From Actinomycetota bacterium (GTDB taxonomy: Bacteria > Actinomycetota > Acidimicrobiia > Acidimicrobiales > Palsa-688), in the NCBI GenBank assembly GCA_023489205.1, contig JAMDDF010000084.1:1-6613 (forward strand): 6,613 nt of DNA, read 5' to 3'. The notes beneath the pieces are model-generated. The model worked only from the letters and a program-made list of their open reading frames with translations, did not search any database and was not told the origin of the DNA. Positions 5,245 to 6,613 of this stretch are shown here, one piece after another. How positions within the stretch are numbered: the first letter of the stretch is position 1; each line of letters opens with the position of its first letter. The position numbers were made by a program, and so were the translations under genes.

Positions 5245-5266
5245 GGGAGCAGTCGTGAGGGAGCAG
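5239..5266 (+). repeat. Perfect 14-bp tandem duplication at the junction of two genes
   Basis: TCGTGAGGGAGCAG occurs at 5239-5252 and again at 5253-5266 with no mismatch. Each copy holds a GTG, a TGA overlapping it as GTGA, and a GGGAG ribosome binding site. Fourteen is not a multiple of three, so the second GTG is in a different frame from the first. The second copy gives the DUF3817 start (GTG 5255) with GGGAG of the first copy five bases upstream. The first GTG (5241-5243) overlaps the upstream stop and opens a frame of only five codons. Confidence 0.85.
5241..5258 (+). other. Five-codon mini reading frame between two coupled genes
   Basis: GTG AGG GAG CAG TCG TGA reads (V/M)-R-E-Q-S-stop. 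Its GTG overlaps the stop of the upstream gene (TGA 5242-5244), and its own TGA (5256-5258) overlaps the DUF3817 GTG (5255-5257). It arises directly from the 14-bp duplication. Whether ribosomes initiate here is not known. If they do, it would be a relay between the two genes. Its peptide is unlikely to have a role of its own. Confidence 0.4.
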
Positions 5267-5791
5267 CAGCCCGTGACCGAGGAGGCGTTGGCAGCGGGCC
5301 AGCGCGCCCCTCTAGGGGGCTTGGAAGGTGCTTTGAAGCGCTACCGGGTGATGGTCCTGATCGTGGGGACGGGGCTCGCCGTTTTGTGCTTCGTCGGCAT
5401 CCCGCTCCAGCTGATCGGCCACAACAAGTGGCCTTGGACAGCGGTGGTAGAGATCGTCGGCGTCGCACACGGCATCTTTTACATGGTCTACCTGCTCACC
5501 TGCTTGGACCTCGCAGCTCGGGCCCGCTTCAGGGTAGAGCAGCTGCTAGGCATGGTGTGCTCGGGTTTCTTGCCCCTGTTAGCGTTTTACATGGAGCGCA
5601 GGGTGGTCAAGCGTGTGACCGCACAGCTTGCGCTTGGTGCGGACGCGCCCCCCGCCCCAGCAGCGGTGCTCTGGGCGCTGCTAACGGGTAGGCGTTCACG
5701 GGTGGCGAGCGCTTCGAGGGGCGCTGTGCTGGCGGCGGGAGACTCTGACGTTGGCGCGGCGATGGGCTCCGGTGAGCCCGAAGTCCCCTGA
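5255..5791 (+). CDS. DUF3817-family integral membrane protein
   Basis: From GTG 5255 the product has 178 residues. The DUF3817 core spans about 27-115: ALKRYRVM before helix one (33-53, ending VGIPLQLIG), GVAHGIFYMVYLLTCLDLAARARF (69-92) with the conserved His-Gly, Tyr and LDL..RAR signature, and a third helix (about 95-112) closing with MERRVVKR. Residues 120-178 are an Ala/Gly-rich tail with no motif I recognise, longer than is usual for this short domain. The family is common in actinobacteria and has no established function. I chose this start for its GGGAG at five bases; an ATG at 5216 would add 13 residues inside the preceding gene, and GTG 5273 is a shorter alternative. The gene lies 14 bp before the CtaG-like gene. 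Confidence 0.85.
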   Translation: MREQQPVTEEALAAGQRAPLGGLEGALKRYRVMVLIVGTGLAVLCFVGIPLQLIGHNKWPWTAVVEIVGVAHGIFYMVYLLTCLDLAARARFRVEQLLGMVCSGFLPLLAFYMERRVVKRVTAQLALGADAPPAPAAVLWALLTGRRSRVASASRGAVLAAGDSDVGAAMGSGEPEVP

Positions 5792-5805
5792 GAGGCGTTC
5801 GTTTG

Positions 5806-6613
5806 ATGCCCGCGGTCAAGTCGCCGGACCCCAAGGCGGTCGTGTTGCTCCTTCACTGGCAAGCGACTTGGGTTGGCCTGTTGGCCATTGCAGTGTCGCT
5901 GGGTTTGGTCGTTTGGTACGCAACTGCGCTGCGGCGCTTTAGCTCTGCCCGTGCGGCTGGCACGACGACGGCACGGAAGTGGTCGCCTTACTCGACCGCC
6001 TCCTTCGTGGTCGGCGTGGTCGTCTTGGCCTACGTGTTCGATGGCGGGGTCACCCAGTACCAGCAGGACGACTTTACCGCTCACATGGTCCAGCTCCTCC
6101 TGATTGTCTACGTAGCACCGCCGCTACTGGCCGCCGGCGCACCTGTGCGCCTCGCGCTCTTGTCCACCAGGGGCGCTGGTGGTCGGTACATCGTGCGCGT
6201 TTTGCACAGCGGCTGGGCGAGGGTGTTCTTGCACCCCGCGACCGGGTTCGTGGCCAGCTTCGCGACGCTGTACGTGTACCTGCTCTCACCGCTTTACGGG
6301 GCCTCAGCCCAGCACCCCGTGCTGCTCGCCTACGTCCAGGCCCAACTGCTAGTGCTGAGCAGCCTCATGTGGTGGCCGGTCGTGGGCCGCGACGCCCTTC
6401 CACGAGCCGTAGGGTTCGGGTGGCGCTTCGTTGTCGTGACTGCCTCGGTGCCCTTTGTGGGCTTCCTAGGCGTCTACCTCGCCGCCTTGTCGTCACCGAT
6501 CTACCCCGCTGGCAACACGCTCGCCGACACGCGCCAGGGGGGCAACATCTTGTGGGCCCTTGGGGTCCTTTTTGTTGTGAGCGCCCTCACATACCTCTTC
6601 ATCGAATGGGCAC
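5806..6613 (+). CDS. ctaG: CtaG-like cytochrome c oxidase (caa3-type) assembly membrane protein, partial
   Basis: An open frame of 269 codons runs from ATG 5806 off the right edge. AGAGG (5791-5795) lies ten bases upstream. At least six hydrophobic segments are visible. Family landmarks of Caa3_CtaG occur in order: HMVQLLLIVYVAPPLLAAGAP (H93 to P113), a helix beginning H170-P and ending in MWWPVVGRDALP (188-199), and a late D241-x-RQGGNILW before another helix. CtaG proteins help mature the copper centre of caa3-type oxidases. Canonical members as I recall them have HMxQH and a second His in the 170 region; here the positions read L97 and Gln, so copper-ligand histidines may be missing. It sits on the same strand as, and close to, the two small membrane proteins upstream. 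Confidence 0.85.
   Translation, partial: MPAVKSPDPKAVVLLLHWQATWVGLLAIAVSLGLVVWYATALRRFSSARAAGTTTARKWSPYSTASFVVGVVVLAYVFDGGVTQYQQDDFTAHMVQLLLIVYVAPPLLAAGAPVRLALLSTRGAGGRYIVRVLHSGWARVFLHPATGFVASFATLYVYLLSPLYGASAQHPVLLAYVQAQLLVLSSLMWWPVVGRDALPRAVGFGWRFVVVTASVPFVGFLGVYLAALSSPIYPAGNTLADTRQGGNILWALGVLFVVSALTYLFIEWA

Noticed and set aside
5216..5254. ATG 5216 as the start of the DUF3817 gene
   Set aside because: It would lie wholly inside the preceding gene, has no ribosome binding site, and adds residues with no family similarity. GTG 5255 has GGGAG at good spacing.
1..6613. CRISPR array, rRNA genes, replication origin or phage module
   Set aside because: No regularly spaced repeats, rRNA-like stretches, DnaA-box clusters or phage structural genes were seen on either strand.

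Overview
This window of high-GC DNA reads as chromosomal sequence from an actinobacterium. The evidence is the combination of an Lsr2 nucleoid protein, a WhiB-family iron-sulfur regulator, a DUF3817 membrane protein, frequent GTG starts and a probable leaderless promoter. The WhiB ending (GVWGG, then RKRGRPAK) and the Lsr2 N-terminus resemble proteins I associate with Acidimicrobiia. That placement is an inference from memory, not a search result.

Left part (1 to about 1020): the last 64 codons of an IS110-family transposase are followed by about 400 bases with no convincing gene but several strong inverted repeats, best read as the non-coding right end of the element. The element seems to end just before a whiB-like gene, placing a TTGACA box in front of it. 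The whiB-like gene is broken by a single-base frameshift in a T-rich tract and also carries a 15-bp internal tandem duplication.

Middle (about 1020 to 4710): a tRNA-Val(UAC) has perfect stems but an aberrant T-loop. It is followed by lsr2 with a recognisable promoter and ribosome binding site, then a three-gene proton-translocating transhydrogenase operon (pntAA, pntAB, pntB) joined by ATGA stop/start overlaps. This complex uses the proton gradient to pass hydride from NADH to NADP+, supplying NADPH.

Right part (4711 to 6613): an intergenic region rich in palindromes leads to a gene whose start codon lies inside a perfect 9-bp inverted repeat that flanks a -10 box. Next come a small two-helix membrane protein, a DUF3817 membrane protein and the first 269 codons of a CtaG-like (caa3 oxidase assembly family) membrane protein, running off the window end. 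The junction between the first two has a 14-bp tandem duplication that created a five-codon mini reading frame between them. These three membrane-protein genes form a tight same-strand cluster, plausibly connected with respiratory membrane function.

No CRISPR array, rRNA, replication origin or clear new multi-gene defence system is visible. The most interesting items are the IS110 right end with its RNA-like folds, the frameshifted and duplicated whiB, the odd tRNA T-loop, the promoter/start-codon inverted repeat at 4765-4790, and the duplicated stop/start junction at 5239-5266.
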